Of a stretch of DNA of 64,000 nt, positions 1-11,893 are shown in pieces. The notes under the pieces were generated by a model that worked only from the letters and a program-made list of their open reading frames with translations, ran no database searches and was not told the DNA's origin. Numbering within the stretch: the first letter of the stretch is position 1; each line of letters begins with the position of its first letter. This DNA is from Diabrotica undecimpunctata (taxonomy: Eukaryota > Arthropoda > Insecta > Coleoptera > Chrysomelidae): assembly GCF_040954645.1 (NCBI RefSeq), contig NC_092806.1, positions 30,653,644 to 30,717,643 on the forward strand. Reading direction: 5' to 3'. Position numbers and translations under genes: made by a program.

Positions 1-9
1 TTTATTTTT

Positions 10-97
10 CACGTTAAGAACGGCTATGAATAACTATTCTGATGAGCTTTATTAAAGCGAAATACGTATCAATAGGTACATAGACGCTTTGAACGTG
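10..97 (+). ncRNA. Hammerhead ribozyme candidate, copy 1
   Basis: Core: CUGAUGA at 39-45, helix II GCUUU (46-50) with AAAGC (54-58), GAA at 59-61. Helix III can be drawn as A62-U81 and U63-A80, a two-base bulge, then GUAUC (66-70) with GGUAC (75-79) around loop AAUA. This places cleavage in the triplet AUA, after A82. Distal stem I pairs CACGTT (10-15) with AACGTG (92-97). The bases of stem I next to the core pair only weakly, which is the main doubt. The order of the strands makes it type I. Confidence 0.65.
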
Positions 98-410
98 AAA
101 TAAAATCTTTTCTGTCTTTTTCATTTTTCTTCGGATCTACTCTGTATGAGTACGAGAAACAAATTCGTTAGGATTTCTGCTTAGATGAATAGACATGTCG
201 TGGAATGCAAATTTTAGATTCCCCATGTCTCTATTAACATCTTTATCATCGTTTGGCCATGCCTTGCAATTTTTAGAAGGCTCCAGATTAAAGCAGAAAT
301 CTGAATTTGTTTCGAAACTATCTTACCGATTTTTCTATCAGATGTCGCTATTGCGTCCATAACGAAGTCATGTTATTGTTACTTCTAATAAGACAGAGAA
401 TTTTATTTTT

Positions 411-498
411 CACGTTAAGAACGGCTATGAATAACTATTCTGATGAGCTTTATTAAAGCGAAATACGTATCAATAGGTACATAGACGCTTTGAACGTG
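411..498 (+). ncRNA. Hammerhead ribozyme candidate, copy 2
   Basis: Same core, helix II and helix III as copy 1, shifted by 401; predicted cleavage after A483. The inverted arms visible here extend to 390-416 and 493-520. If both copies cleave, the released RNA would be 401 nt, a size suited to circularisation. Confidence 0.65.
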
Positions 499-793
499 AA
501 ATAAAATCTTTTCTGTCTTTTTCATTTTACAAATGATAACATTTAATGACAAGATGTTTATTATTTTGGTACATTCTTAATGATAAAACAATAGACCTTA
601 AATTAATGCGAAAAATTGCACCGACGGTCTTAAATTAGTTGTTTGTGGTCTGGTTCTCGAGTCGAACAACAAATTCGAAGTATATCTTCGAGGTTGGCGT
701 CCGTTAATCGGGAGCGATATTTGCTTTCCAAAAAATTTATTTTTGAGAAAGACGTTTTGCACAATTTTCATATTTTGCTGGCACATGTTTGGC

Positions 794-2180
794 CTAAAAT
801 TCTTCGGTGAATATTAATTTATAAACGTGCAAGGACAAATCTTCTTGCAATTCAATATTCTTCATTTGAAGTATTGCTTTTGACAGATTAAACAGCTTAG
901 CAGCTACATCTGTCCATTCTACCGCTGCATCAACTTCAAATGGTAATTTTAGAAATGAAGATAATTTGCTTACCTGTGCAAAGTCTTGGAATCTTGAAGC
1001 AAATCCGTTCCTAAGATCGCCCAGAAATTTTACGAACACTGCAATGTCTTCTTCGGAGTACTCCTTATTTTTATTATATTCAAGAATAGTTGGAAAATAA
1101 ATGAATTCTTGTTGTGCAATATCTTTTTCAAAGTTAACCAGCTTACGATGAAAAGCAGACACGCTTTGTATCAGATCATATACTAATTTTTCATTTCCTT
1201 GTAACTTTGTGTTAAGCGCATTGAAATATTTTAAAATATCTTTTAGAAAAGTCACAACCAGCACGTTGCGCCTGTTTGTTATACACTCAAAATGTGCTCT
1301 GACTCCCTGCGTATCTATATTTTATAAGAAGGAGACCACATGTTCTTTTATTAGCCAGAAACGTTCAATAACTTAACCTTTACTTAACCAACGAGCATTA
1401 TTATGTTGTAGTAAATCAGAATATTCTGAATCACATTCAGAAAGAAACTCCTTGAAATGTCGATGCTAAAGAGCAGAATGTGATCTCATAAAGTTAATTA
1501 ACTTCACTAAACTGTCCATGACTTTTTTACGTCTAGCACTAAGTTTTCCACAAAGGGCTGCCTGGTGTATTATGCACTGAAATGTTATTAAATTTGAATT
1601 TTTATCCCTGATCCTCTTTACTACACCTTTTTTTGCCAATCATTGCTGGTGCCCCATCAGTAGAAAGCGAAATCATTTTATTATAACTGATGTTAGATTT
1701 AGAAATTAATTCATCAATAACCTTGAATAAATCTTCTCCTCGAGTGTTACCTTTCAGCGGCAATATTGCTAGCAACTCTTCCCTAAAAATCTGACACTCA
1801 ATGTCAAGAAATCTTAAAAAAACAGACATTTGTTCATCATTAACAATGTCACATGATTCGTCAAGTGCTATGGCGTAGCAAAGTGCCTTTTGCAAAAGAT
1901 TAAAAAGACAGTTTTTAATATCCGCAGCTAAAATTTCCGTTCTTCGTGTATTACTTCTCAGCTCAGTATCAGAAAATGGTTTTTGGTGTTTATTAAGTAT
2001 CCAGCACACGTAACGCTGCCTCTGTGGAATTTTCTTGGTCGCTCATGCAACGAATTTTTGTGCTTTTTGCACAACCGCTACTGAGGCTTATCAGGCAGTG
2101 TAAAACAGTATTGTTCAGTCCATTCTGCCAGAAACTTCCTATTTTCACTGTCCACTTTTCTCCTTTTCGAATCCATATTA
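794..2180 (-). pseudogene. hAT transposase pseudogene (GTF2IRD2/ZBED-like)
   Basis: Reads downward from a start near 2180 (MDSKRRKVDSENRKF, the usual BED-type N-terminus) to about 794. Landmarks in order are ALDESCD near 1860, STDGAPAMIGKK near 1635 (part of the RNase H-like fold), IIHQAALCGKL near 1570, NARWLSKG near 1395, then an alpha-helical tract. The BED finger is cut by a stop and a short deletion, and several stops and frameshifts follow. The C-terminal dimerisation segment is missing. The order of motifs fits hAT elements of the Charlie type. The coding potential is lost. Confidence 0.85.
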
Positions 2181-2509
2181 ACGTAGGTACAAAAAGATGT
2201 TTTATAAAACGAACGAAAACGCGAGTAATCACAAAACAAATTAACGGTAGTGCGCTACGTGCATGTCACTGACCAACTAGTGAGCGACTGTCAAGTCAGT
2301 CAGTGGGCACAAGGGCACAGAATTGTGGTTTAAAAGTTGCCAGATTTTGAACAGAATTTCCCAGATTTATATATTTCAGTTATTGTAAACATATAATATT
2401 ATTATAAAACAATATTTCATCACGTATATATAATTGTTATTATGTTTATTTATCATTTCACTTCCTATTTGAAAATTAACAGCAGTTTTATTTTGAACTT
2501 GATTGACTC

Positions 2510-2600
2510 AGCAATCGATATTCCGCAGTTCGGTCCGTAGTTCAACCTTTCGCGGTCCGGATTCGGACCGCGGTCCGCCTGTTGCCAACAGTTGCTACAG
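2510..2600 (-). mobile_element. Probable 5' terminal region of the hAT remnant
   Basis: Upstream of the transposase the sequence is unusually GC-rich with repeated GGACCGCGG blocks and ends, read on the minus strand, near CAACTGTTGGCAACAGG, resembling hAT termini of the CAGTGTTGGCAAC type. No matching terminus was found on the other side near 600-790, so the element is probably truncated there. Confidence 0.5.
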
Positions 2601-3000
2601 ACCATCAATAGTTTCTAATAAATCCGCTGTGAGGTGATTATGCGGCTACATTGTATAGGCAGTGACCTTCACGTATTGGATCTTTATGGTTTCCTAGACT
2701 GCGTAGAACAATCATCATTTGCTAGGACTTATTGCAAGGCAAATATTAATAATTAATACTCATAAACTGTTAGAATCTGCTTAAATATTAGGTGATGATT
2801 GGGACGATGATATGAATATTTAGCTGCTGATATCTAGACATATTCTACGCAGCGAAGGTGATACTTTTTCATATCTAACTGACGTACTAGTGAAAGATTG
2901 CCTACTTTAGATTCGACCAATTTTGTAAAAAAAAACTATTTTTTCTGAAATAAAGTTATTTTGAAGAAAATATAAAACTCTAAACAATTTTTTTACAAGA
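2600..3000. other. Non-coding stretch, nothing recognised
   Basis: AT-rich sequence with no ORF, repeat or splice pattern that I can support. Confidence 0.5.
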
Positions 3001-3013
3001 TTATTTACAACAT

Positions 3014-3873
3014 ATGTTGCACCGATTAGAGCTTGAGAGTCGGACAATAGAACAAGTAATGCGAGCTGGTAGAAAAATCTTGAATTTAAGATTTGATGAT
3101 GACACTACACTTACATCAGCAAATGAACAAAAAATGCTAGATCTCCTGCGAATAGCTGAGTTTGAAAGCATGAAAGTTATTCTTAAAATTAATAAAGATA
3201 AGACATAAATAATGCTAATAAACAATTTTCAGCACTATTCAGCTGAGTAACCAATTGCAGGAATACCAGATAGTAGATAGCTTTAACTATCTCAGATCTA
3301 GTATATTTAACAATGCTGCGAAGCAGAAATTTGGAGATGCATTGTTATATCAACAAATGCGATGACTCGTTTATCTAAAGTTTTGAAAGACAGATCTATC
3401 TCTCAAAAACTCAAGATGAGATTGGTGAATGCACTTGTACTCTCAATATTTTTATACGATGCAGAAACTTGTAACCTTCACACACAAGAACACCAAAAAA
3501 TGTATGCCTCTGAGATGTGTGTTGGAAAAGAATACTGCGCATATCTTGGACAGCTCATCAGACAAACGTTTCTTAACCAACTTAACATGTCTGTAGGCTC
3601 CCCATAATATGTCTGCTGCGAATTATACAGCTTTTTGGTCACGTGGTTTGCCGAGATGGCAATAATTTAAACAGATTAATTCTTTCTGAAAACGTTCTGG
3701 GGAGAAAACCAAGAAAACGGTCATTAACCAGATGGTCCAACCAAATTCACAATTCAGCGGGTCACTCATTATGTGAAACTTTTAGAGCAGCTCAAGATAG
3801 AGCTGCTAAATCTAAATCACGATCCTTAGCAATGAAGAAACGAAAAGAGAGAGACAGGTATCTTATGTTTTAG
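3014..3873 (+). pseudogene. Non-LTR retrotransposon RT, C-terminal part
   Basis: Three frames carry one broken protein. The first (3014-3208) has RFDDDTTL, a changed form of the RT F/YADD box, then LKINKDKT. The second (3362-3607) has the RT thumb and tail: KLKMRLVNALVLSIFLY, RQTFLNQLN. The third (3609-3873) starts with LFGHVV and has RKRSLTRWSNQI and a basic end before the stop at 3871-3873. This order (ADD box, LYGAETW-like, FGHV, RGRxxxRW) is typical of the endonuclease-RT LINEs common in insects, RTE-like by pattern. Upstream RT and endonuclease are absent, so it is a 5'-truncated copy. Confidence 0.8.
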
Positions 3874-4382
3874 CCTCGTTGTATGTCTAGGAGTATTCTT
3901 CAAGCATTTTACCTTCATTTCTGTTATTTTTCAAGAGGTCTTTGAGTTTGTTATGTTTCTGGCCTAGTTTTTACATTACGCGAGATGTAGATGCGTTTTA
4001 GATTCTTAATTTGGTCTTAATATCAATGGGTTTTGCTTTATCGTTTTTCATTTAAATATCCTGCGATGTGTATGCTATTATTGTTTGTTTTTCTACTTCT
4101 GCCTAAACTTCGCCAGAAGCTGACATTGACATACCTAAATATTAGAAATATTTACGTCTAATATGAGTACCAGTATAAATTAGAAATTATTTCGTTAGAT
4201 ATCGGTGTTTAATTTTTTCACATGCGAAAAATCATGTCATCTTTTCGCTGTATTACTAACTATCATTCTACCACAATTTTACAATCATTACCTTAGTCCA
4301 ACCCTTGATAATACTTTCTACTTCCATTTCCAACCCCCATCCTTTAGAAATACAGACAGTTGTAAGATAGCAAACAAGAAGA
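3874..4382. other. Non-coding stretch
   Basis: AT-rich with T-runs; no supported gene. Short ORFs here lack family motifs. Confidence 0.5.
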
Positions 4383-4545
4383 CTCTCTTTCCTGTTGTCT
4401 ATCGTTAGGAACAGACGTACTCTCTCTTGCTTGTTACCTATCGCTGGGAACAGACTTTTTGCCTCCCTGTTGACGATCGTTAGCAACAGAGGTATTCTCT
4501 CTACTGTTGACTGCTGCTAACAACAGGGATTCTCTCTCTCTTATC
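4383..4545. repeat. Degenerate minisatellite of hairpin units
   Basis: About four units of 35-43 bp, each beginning with a CTCTCT-type tract and containing CTGTTG (or variant), about 11 bases including TATCGTTAG or similar, and its inverted partner CAACAG (or GAACAG). The units have diverged by substitution and small indels. Confidence 0.7.
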
Positions 4546-5285
4546 CGCTTTTAGTTTCGCGAAAAACACCGCAAATACCCTTTACTACTTATCGTAATCT
4601 ATTTGAATCAGCCCTATGAAATACAGTCCTCATACACTGAAATTATAGTCATAATTTCACATATGTACACCCTTTTTGTACAATCGGCATCCGCCAAAAA
4701 AAATATTCATTTATATAAAAAAACTCTTTTATGCTTACGAGGAAGTGCCACTTTTTAACGATATAGTTTTTAAATATTTAATTCCCATCTTTTTGTTTAT
4801 GGTCGGTATAACTTTCTAAAGGACACTTAAAACAAAAGCCAAAGTGCTTTATAGACTTCTAATTCAGTAAACTACCATTCAAAGATACTCCAAACATTTC
4901 CCTAGTAATAATTCCGAATACAACTTAAATAAAAGAGGAGGGAGATAATATACAATCGTGTTAGACACTTGGCTTGATCCTGTCATTGTACGCCTGTTCT
5001 ATTTTAGAAAGTAAATACGGATCTACCCTTATGAGAAAATCTCTGATGTAAAACATCCACATCAAACAAAAAGATTCGTTCTGAAATTCATTTTAGTAGG
5101 AATATATTATTTAGGTGATATTTACGTTTCTACTTCTATTTTGAAAAATATGTTTTAAAAGGGTAATAAAATATAAAGGATTCAATTGTTTATAAAGTTT
5201 TTGTAACGATATCTTACAAGGAAGATCCGAATAATGATGGTTATGTTTAGAATTCTTTTTAAATATTGAGTCACATAAAAATTAA
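4546..5285. other. Non-coding stretch
   Basis: AT-rich, no ORF or motif that I can support. Confidence 0.5.
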
Positions 5286-5299
5286 CATATATAATATAT

Positions 5300-5395
<96 letters not shown>
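5286..5395. repeat. (TA)n microsatellite
   Basis: Interrupted TA dinucleotide tract that abuts the left end of a mariner element, whose target site is TA. Confidence 0.9.
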
Positions 5396-5397
<2 letters not shown>

Positions 5398-5402
5398 ATG
5401 TA

Positions 5403-6067
5403 TACGAGGGTCATTCGTAAAAAAAGGTTACCTGTGCCGCTGAAAAAGAATGTGACGTGCTAACATTGCTCAGTGCCAGTCTAGAAGCACTTGAAGATGA
5501 AGCTGCCGATCTCTGTTACCTCCAGATGTAAAATTCGGAAGAAGGGCTACCGTTAATTGACTTTTTACCTCATTGAACAACAGTTAACTCCAACAGATAG
5601 TGAAATATAATAAAAAGACTGAGACGTGCGATCCAGAACTGCCTGCAAGGACGATGGTCCAGTGGTGTCAGGTTTCTCCATAAGAACGCACGACCTCATA
5701 TCTCACATCACACTGAACAACTGCTGAGAGATTTTGGCTAGACTGTTGTACCCACCCCACATCCCACCTACAGTCCGGATCTAGTACCAAGTGATTCCCA
5801 AAATTAAAGGAACACTTGAGTGGCTTATGCTTCAGTACCGATGATGAAGTCAATGAAAAGGTTACTCAAAGGATAGCCAATAGAATTTTATAACATGGGG
5901 ATAGAAAAGTTGGAACATCATCAGCAAATCGTTTGGGCAGGAACGGCGATTATGTAGAAAAATAGCGTAAGTTTTAAGTTTTAAAATGAAGTATAACACT
6001 AAGAACAAAAATAAAGCTGTCTAATTTTAAAATTCATGGGAACCTTATTTTACGAATGGCCCTCGTA
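5403..6067 (+). mobile_element. Internally deleted mariner element
   Basis: Inverted ends TACGAGGGTCATTCGTAAAA (from 5403) and the matching end at 6041-6067, flanked by TA. At 665 bp it is half the usual 1.3 kb. The remaining coding part (about 5640-5970) shows the mariner signature: FLHKNARPHIS, then HPTYSPDLVPSD with the D of the second catalytic block, then a C-terminal helix ending near GTAIM. In-frame stops are present and the N-terminal DNA-binding half is mostly gone. It could be mobilised only in trans, if at all. Confidence 0.85.
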
Positions 6068-6069
6068 TA

Positions 6070-6385
6070 TAATATATACAAGTTTAAATACCTAAGTTGT
6101 CCGCTAAACATTAGTAGGGATCCTGAGACTAAGATAAATAGAAAAGTAGAAAGTCAGAAATTCTTTCTTTAAACTAAGTTTATGCAGATTAGATTTTATC
6201 TTCAGGTAAATGATGCTTAAAGATTATTTTGGTGTCATACACTATGAAGCGTAGATGCGTTCATGACACTTGTGATATGCACAAGGATCTTTCCTTGTCC
6301 TTTGCAACCTTTAATTTTGTCCAATAAAATGATATTTAATAGTTTATATTTATTACTTCTTAAAATATGGCTTAAGTATAAAACC
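6070..6385. other. Non-coding stretch
   Basis: No supported feature. Confidence 0.5.
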
Positions 6386-6389
6386 TCTC

Positions 6390-6690
6390 TGGTACTTCTT
6401 GGAGTTTAAGTTCAATTGCGCAGCTTTGTCGATTAAAAACATCTTCCAAATTCTTCAGGTGGTCTTCAAAAGTCTCCCCCAGATGATTATGTCGTCTAAA
6501 TACACCAAGCACGTTTTCCAAGATAACTCCCTCGACACATTTTCCATAAGCCTTTCAAATGTCGCAGGAACATTACAGAGCCCAACTGGCATAACGTTGA
6601 ATTGAATCCAGATATTGTAGTAAAGGCTGTTTCCTCTTTATATACTGAGTCCACTTCTACCTGCCAATATCCAGATATCAAGTCCAAAGT
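6390..6690 (-). pseudogene. Gypsy-type LTR retrotransposon RT fragment
   Basis: Minus-strand translation begins DLISGYWQVEV, continues EETAFTTISGFN, and after frameshifts shows FEDHLKNLEDVF. These are adjacent parts of a Ty3/Gypsy reverse transcriptase (the LDLxSGYWQ block to the segment after YxDD). The YxDD itself is degraded. No LTR, integrase or gag lies beside it. Confidence 0.8.
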
Positions 6691-6699
6691 AGAAAACTA

Positions 6700-7420
6700 A
6701 AGTACTAATAATTTTGTACGAATAAAAGATGTACAAAATGTGTTTAAAGTTTTCCTAGATGTTTTAATCTCAAACAAGGATACCTAATATAAGACTCAGG
6801 TGTATAGGAAACCAACACACACCAACAGTGTGTGTATCTACATTACAAATCAAATCACAACATAAACGTTAAAAAGGGAATCACAAAATTCTTGTATGAT
6901 AGGGCCAAAATTATTTATTCTAACGAAAATTCGTTCTTAGAGAAGAAACATTTTTTAACATCTGTTTTATTAACAAATGATTATCCTTTGCCTTTTATAA
7001 ATTATAAAACGATAGGAAGTAAATTCAACATTTTAACAACATTGAAACCAGCAAATACATTGAGATCTATTTTATCTTAAACTAAACCTAACAATGAACA
7101 AGAAAGAACAAAGAGTTGTACGAGTATTTATAAAAAAATACCTTGTGAATGGAAACATTTTTATTTAGGTGAAACATCATGGCCACTAAATGTTAGAATA
7201 AGGCAAGTGAACATTAATCTTATATCAAGAATAGAGAATTTGATAGATCTCAAATATGTAAACACGCATGAGAAAATGAACATAGAGTTCAGTGGAAAGA
7301 TTCAAACATAGTTCTGAAAAAAACAGATGGTAAAAAGAGAAAAGTCAAAGAAGCTGCTCTTATTATGTTAAATGAAACCAATTGTGTCGCAAATTCCTCG
7401 GTAGAATGCAGTAGGATCTA
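6700..7420 (+). pseudogene. Penelope-like element: RT end plus GIY-YIG nuclease
   Basis: Across frames: FLDVLISNKD and VYRKPTHTN (end of RT palm and thumb), NVKKGITKFLYDRAKII, then after 7081 a decayed GIY-YIG endonuclease with HFYLGETSWPLNVRIR, and KEAALIMLNETNC in a shifted frame. RT followed by GIY-YIG is the hallmark of Penelope-like elements. The N-terminal RT is missing and the 5' edge abuts the Gypsy scrap. Confidence 0.75.
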
Positions 7421-8310
7421 GTTACAATATTAAAAGGGGAAATCACTAGAAAGAAAATATCGCTATTAGTAAGTCAATAAAATATCGAAACTATATTATT
7501 TATATTTTGAAGTAAAATCAGAGTTTGATGTTAACATTGAGAGTAAATGTAAGGCTAAATACTTACCATATCGGGATAGTATCATGAAATCTTGTTCCTG
7601 GTTTTTTCCTCATCATTTACTAACAGGAGAATTATTTTGCTGTCATTTCATATGGTTGTCTTTTTGAAGACAAATCATATTTTATGATTTTTCTGATGAG
7701 TATTCTTAATTTACATTTCTTTTTATGTAATCGAATGAACTATCTTCCAATAAAGTCATCCCAGGAACGCAACTCAAAAATTTTAACAATATCATTTTAA
7801 AGTTATCTACTTTAAAATGTATAATATATATCTCAATGGTCAATATAAATTGAGATATGTAGTCAGTTAAATTGGATTAAAAGGATTTCTTAATTGGAAA
7901 TCAAAACCTCAAAATAAACTTATTTTAAAGTAAAATTTTGGCTTATTTCCAATAAAAATAGTAAATTAAAAATAGTTTTATGATATTATACAAGATCTAC
8001 CAATACTTTCCGATTTGTGTACTCTGGAATTTGTATGCAAAAAATTCTACGGAACTGAATATCCAAGAGAATATTTCAAGATCATTTAAAATGATATCTG
8101 ATATCAGACTTGGGTGATTTTTTTATGTTGAATGTAAGCACATAAAATCCTCATCGGTGAACGTGCAACACCAACTTGTGACATCGACAAGACATTACTT
8201 TTATTTTCAGAAAGTTTAACAAAGTCCAAAGTCTTGATCATAGATAAGGCTTCCCAATGCTTCTCAGTGTAGGAGTGTAAATGGTGTGGTATGGGTAGAG
8301 AAATTTAGAA
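7421..8310. other. Penelope 3' flank and non-coding DNA
   Basis: Probable 3' UTR/pLTR remnant of the preceding element, then AT-rich DNA. No hammerhead core could be found here: CTGATGAG near 7696 lacks the GAAA partner. Confidence 0.4.
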
Positions 8311-8312
8311 AG

Positions 8313-11250
8313 TTAGAGAAATAGAGAGTTTATGATTTTCGTTGGGAGACACAGAAAATGTTGGCGCTTTATCGATGAAAAGGATTCCTTCTTCACTTTC
8401 AAACTGTGTTCACGCAGCCTGGTGTGATCATCTAAAATAAACAAATGTTGCAAATTTCCATATCCATACTTTAAAATTCGGTAGGTCACCACGGAGTCGA
8501 CGAGCTTCAAAAGTTGGTAACCCTGCTAAAGAAAATCTTTTTTCGTAATCTGGCCTTCTTCGTTTGAAAGATAGTCTGGTGGATTTCGGTTGGGAATATT
8601 CGATAAGAGTTCTATCACGCACTAATTCTAAGCACCAAACTATTCCACATTACTCCAGTAGGGGTTGTTACATAAATTTTATATAAATAGAACCCGAAAA
8701 GGATATTTTTGTAAAAGTTTTATTAAGTAGGTTGAATTTACTATTCGCTTTTTCAGTAATGTTTGAAATATGTTCCGACCAACTCAAATTTTCAGTAATT
8801 GTTACACCAAGATTAATATGATCCCACATTATCTAGTAAATGCCCGTCTATCGAGTAAAATAAATATTTTACTTTATTGGGATATTTTTGCCAAATATAA
8901 AACTACACTTATTTCTATTTTGAGGTAACATCCAATACGAACACCATTTGAAGATCAAATGCAAGTGTCACTTTGTAAGTATTGCCCATTCAACAGTGGG
9001 TCAGTAAATATTTTTGTGTGGTCTGCGTAGAATGCTTTCCTAGATTTGATATGAGATTTAAGATCACTTGCATACAACGCTAATAGTAGTGGACATAAAA
9101 CAGATCCACGTGGTACGCCACTTAAAACTGTTTTTTTAGATGACAGCAATTTGCCAACTCCCGATTTGCCAACACAAAACTCCCGATTTTTAAAAAATTA
9201 GTAATTCACTCAAGAAGTTGTCCGCGAATGCCAAAGTGTTCTAGTTTATACATCAATTTGCTTCTTGGTGCTTGATCTTTTGAATACTTTTGCAAAGTCT
9301 AAATATATAACATCCGAAGGTCGTTTTTTATCCAATGCTATTGTCCATTCATCAACACATCACAATAGATTAGTCATGGTTGATCGAATTTTTACAAATT
9401 CATGTTGTTGTAGGAGAATAATTTGTTGTCGAAGCAAAAATTCTGAAAGACATTCTGTGATTATTGATTCCATAACTTTACAAATAACAGATGTAAATCT
9501 TATTGGTCTGTAATTATTGGGATCTAACTTACGTCCTGTTTTAAATATAGGTGTCACCGAAGCACTCTTCCTAATTCGAGACAAAGAGTGTACATTAAAA
9601 GATGAACACATTATTAGTGATAGTGAAAGAGCGAGAACATCTGAACATTTTTTCGAAAATAATGTAGAAATTTTATCGGGCCCTAGAGATGACCTGTTTT
9701 TTAATTTGTCAATATGGCGCTTAATGATTCCAGATGAAAAATCGATATAATCAATTTTGGAAATAACTCTGAATTTAGGAAATGAAAATTTAGGTGAATG
9801 ACTGATTTTAGGAAACTGATTTTGAGACGGTCCAATAGCAAAAATTTTTAAAAATGTTTCTGCAACAATGTTAGCGACCTCATATGTATTTTGACAAATC
9901 GTTCTATCGTCCTTTTTTAACAATGGAATGGACACTTTAGAAAACATCGAAGGCCTAATATATTTATACGTTTTTTAGAGTCATTGCAACTTACGATAGA
10001 TGCTTCATATGCCGCTCTGACTTCAATGATATACTTTTTTAATATTACTGTATAGTTTTTGTGAGTTTTAAGTCACGTATATCACCTGTACGTTTATATT
10101 TTTGCCATAACTTTCTTGTGTGTCTTATAAGTGATATCAATTCGCCGTTAATCCACTTCTTAAGTTTATTAACATAGTAAGTTTTTTTTCCTTAGACCTC
10201 TCAGCAATAACGACTAATTAACATGCCGCAATTGAAAATAGAGGTTTTCAAAATTTGTTATTTCATGTATAAATGTTTGTTGTGATAACTACATAATCAG
10301 AATTGCCCACAGGAGCGCGTATGTACCACCGGTTCTGTAAACAATGAGTCATCATTTGTAAAAACCAAATCTAACATTGATGGCAAATTGTTTATTCTGA
10401 AACGAGTTGGCTTCGTAATCAATTGGTGTAAATTAGAACTTGCAAATAAGACAAGGTTGTCATGGTTTGAAAGAAGTTCTATTTTTTTAATCAAGATTAT
10501 GACAGACAGACAGAGAATGTATTCGGGAAGAAACAAATGGATGAACACCGAGACTCGTTTACCGATTTTTAAACGTACTTTACTTCTCTTATAAAGATAA
10601 TTTCCAGTAATTTTACTGCGCACCAAGTGGGCGTGCCGATTGTAGGATTTTGAAACTCGTTCCTAGGTTTGAAAAACTACCTGGACGATATATTCACCCC
10701 AGGTGAATTACAAATAAATTTAAAGAAATTTTTAGACATAAAAGTTCAATGTTAGGGACATTAACATTCAGATGAGCAACAGAAAAAGTTTCAATAATTT
10801 CTAAAGACAGGTACATGCACACTCCTTCCCCTCTGCGATTGCTGCGATCAAATTTGTAAAGAGAGTATCCATCTATAGTACATATATAAATTGTCAGAAT
10901 CTTTTTGTGTTAGCCAGGTTTCGGTTATTAGTATTATTTTAGGTTTTAAATCCTGAATAGACCATAAAACTTCTTTAAATTTAAAATTTATCCAGTCGCA
11001 AAAACCAGTTTTTTAATTTGATTTTTGAAAATTAGTAATTTTTGGTATATTGCGTATATATTTTATTGATAAATTTTGCTCCCCGCTTTCTTTTCTAATC
11101 TCTAACTCAGATCGCAATTCTTTTAAAAAAAATACCTTGCTTGGGTGTCTTGTATCAACAATGGATACATTTTTTGTTTTTGCTTTTTCTAAGAGGTTTC
11201 TTTTATTCTTCTGAGAAATATATATTTAAAGGCAAAGCAAAAGTTGAAGA
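8313..11250 (-). pseudogene. CR1-like LINE, near full length, decayed
   Basis: From high to low coordinates: endonuclease start (PKIILITETWLT near 10935, then EGVCMYLSLEI near 10810), endonuclease end (LHQLITKPTRFRINNLPSML near 10410), RT N-terminus (ORF 9360-9947 with LKNRSSLGPDKIS and LDPNNYRPIRFTSV), RT core (VLSGVPRGSVLCPLL near 9110, then AFYADHTKIF replacing FADDTK), and the conserved tail (KRFSLAGLPTFEARRLRGDL near 8530). Multiple frameshifts separate the blocks, and the catalytic ADD has become ADH. The order endonuclease then RT and the LPTxExRRLRGD tail fit the CR1/Jockey group. Confidence 0.85.
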
Positions 11251-11890
11251 ATCTTAGATAGTCAGGACTATAAAAGCACTATAAACCTAGGATATGAGTA
11301 CATCGACACATTCTCCAAATAGCATAGGAAGCAATCCATTTACTATTATGGCATAATAGTAATATATTTTTGTAAATGGAATCAGCTGCACAATTTAGTC
11401 GGACATTGTATCTGTTGTTAACAAAGCAATAAAATCAAAAGCTTTAACATTATAACATAATAAAGTTTATTCATTTAGCAAATCTATACCATCTGTAAAC
11501 ATAAGCACGTGTTGATATTTGCCCCCTCATTCGTCAAGAGGCTATTAAATATAATTTATTGACTTAAGCCAGACGGATTCTCATGTTACAGATCCAAACT
11601 TGCTAGTCTGTTTAAATTCAAATTGTAGCGTGTTGCTTTTTTATTCAAAATGTTTACTTTGTTATGTATCTCTCAGTTAATGAATATTTTATTTTAACAC
11701 ATTTTCCTTCAATGAAACATTAAATTTTGCTCACAGTGATTAAATTTCAAGAAATTCTTACACTAATAGTTTTAAAAGTAAATATTTTTAAAAATCATAT
11801 TATATACCTCAGTACGACCCTGTTTGGCTTTCACGTGCGTTTATTGACAGATGGGAATTTGTAAAACGAATGTAGTTTAGTGTCACCATA
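11250..11890. other. Non-coding stretch
   Basis: AT-rich; no supported feature. Confidence 0.5.
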
Positions 11891-11893
11891 TCA

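Larger units (their letters stand above)
1..527 (+). repeat. 401-bp-period repeat with hammerhead ribozymes (retrozyme-like)
   Basis: The sequence at 1-127 recurs essentially unchanged at 402-528, so the visible period is 401 bp; the window edge cuts the array on the left, and homology stops at about 528. Each copy holds a hammerhead core: CTGATGAG at 39-46 and 440-447, a 5-bp helix II (GCTTT/AAAGC, 3-nt loop), then GAAA. Long inverted arms flank the core; in copy 2 they are 390-416 and 493-520 and could form an extended stem I. About 274 bp of non-coding sequence separates the copies. Known animal retrozymes and some insect satellites share this design, a few hundred bp per unit with one hammerhead each. 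No ORF is seen. It may be a satellite fragment or a small retrozyme. Confidence 0.75.

Noticed and set aside
7690..7730. CTGATGAG as a hammerhead core
   Set aside because: No helix II and no GAAA follow.
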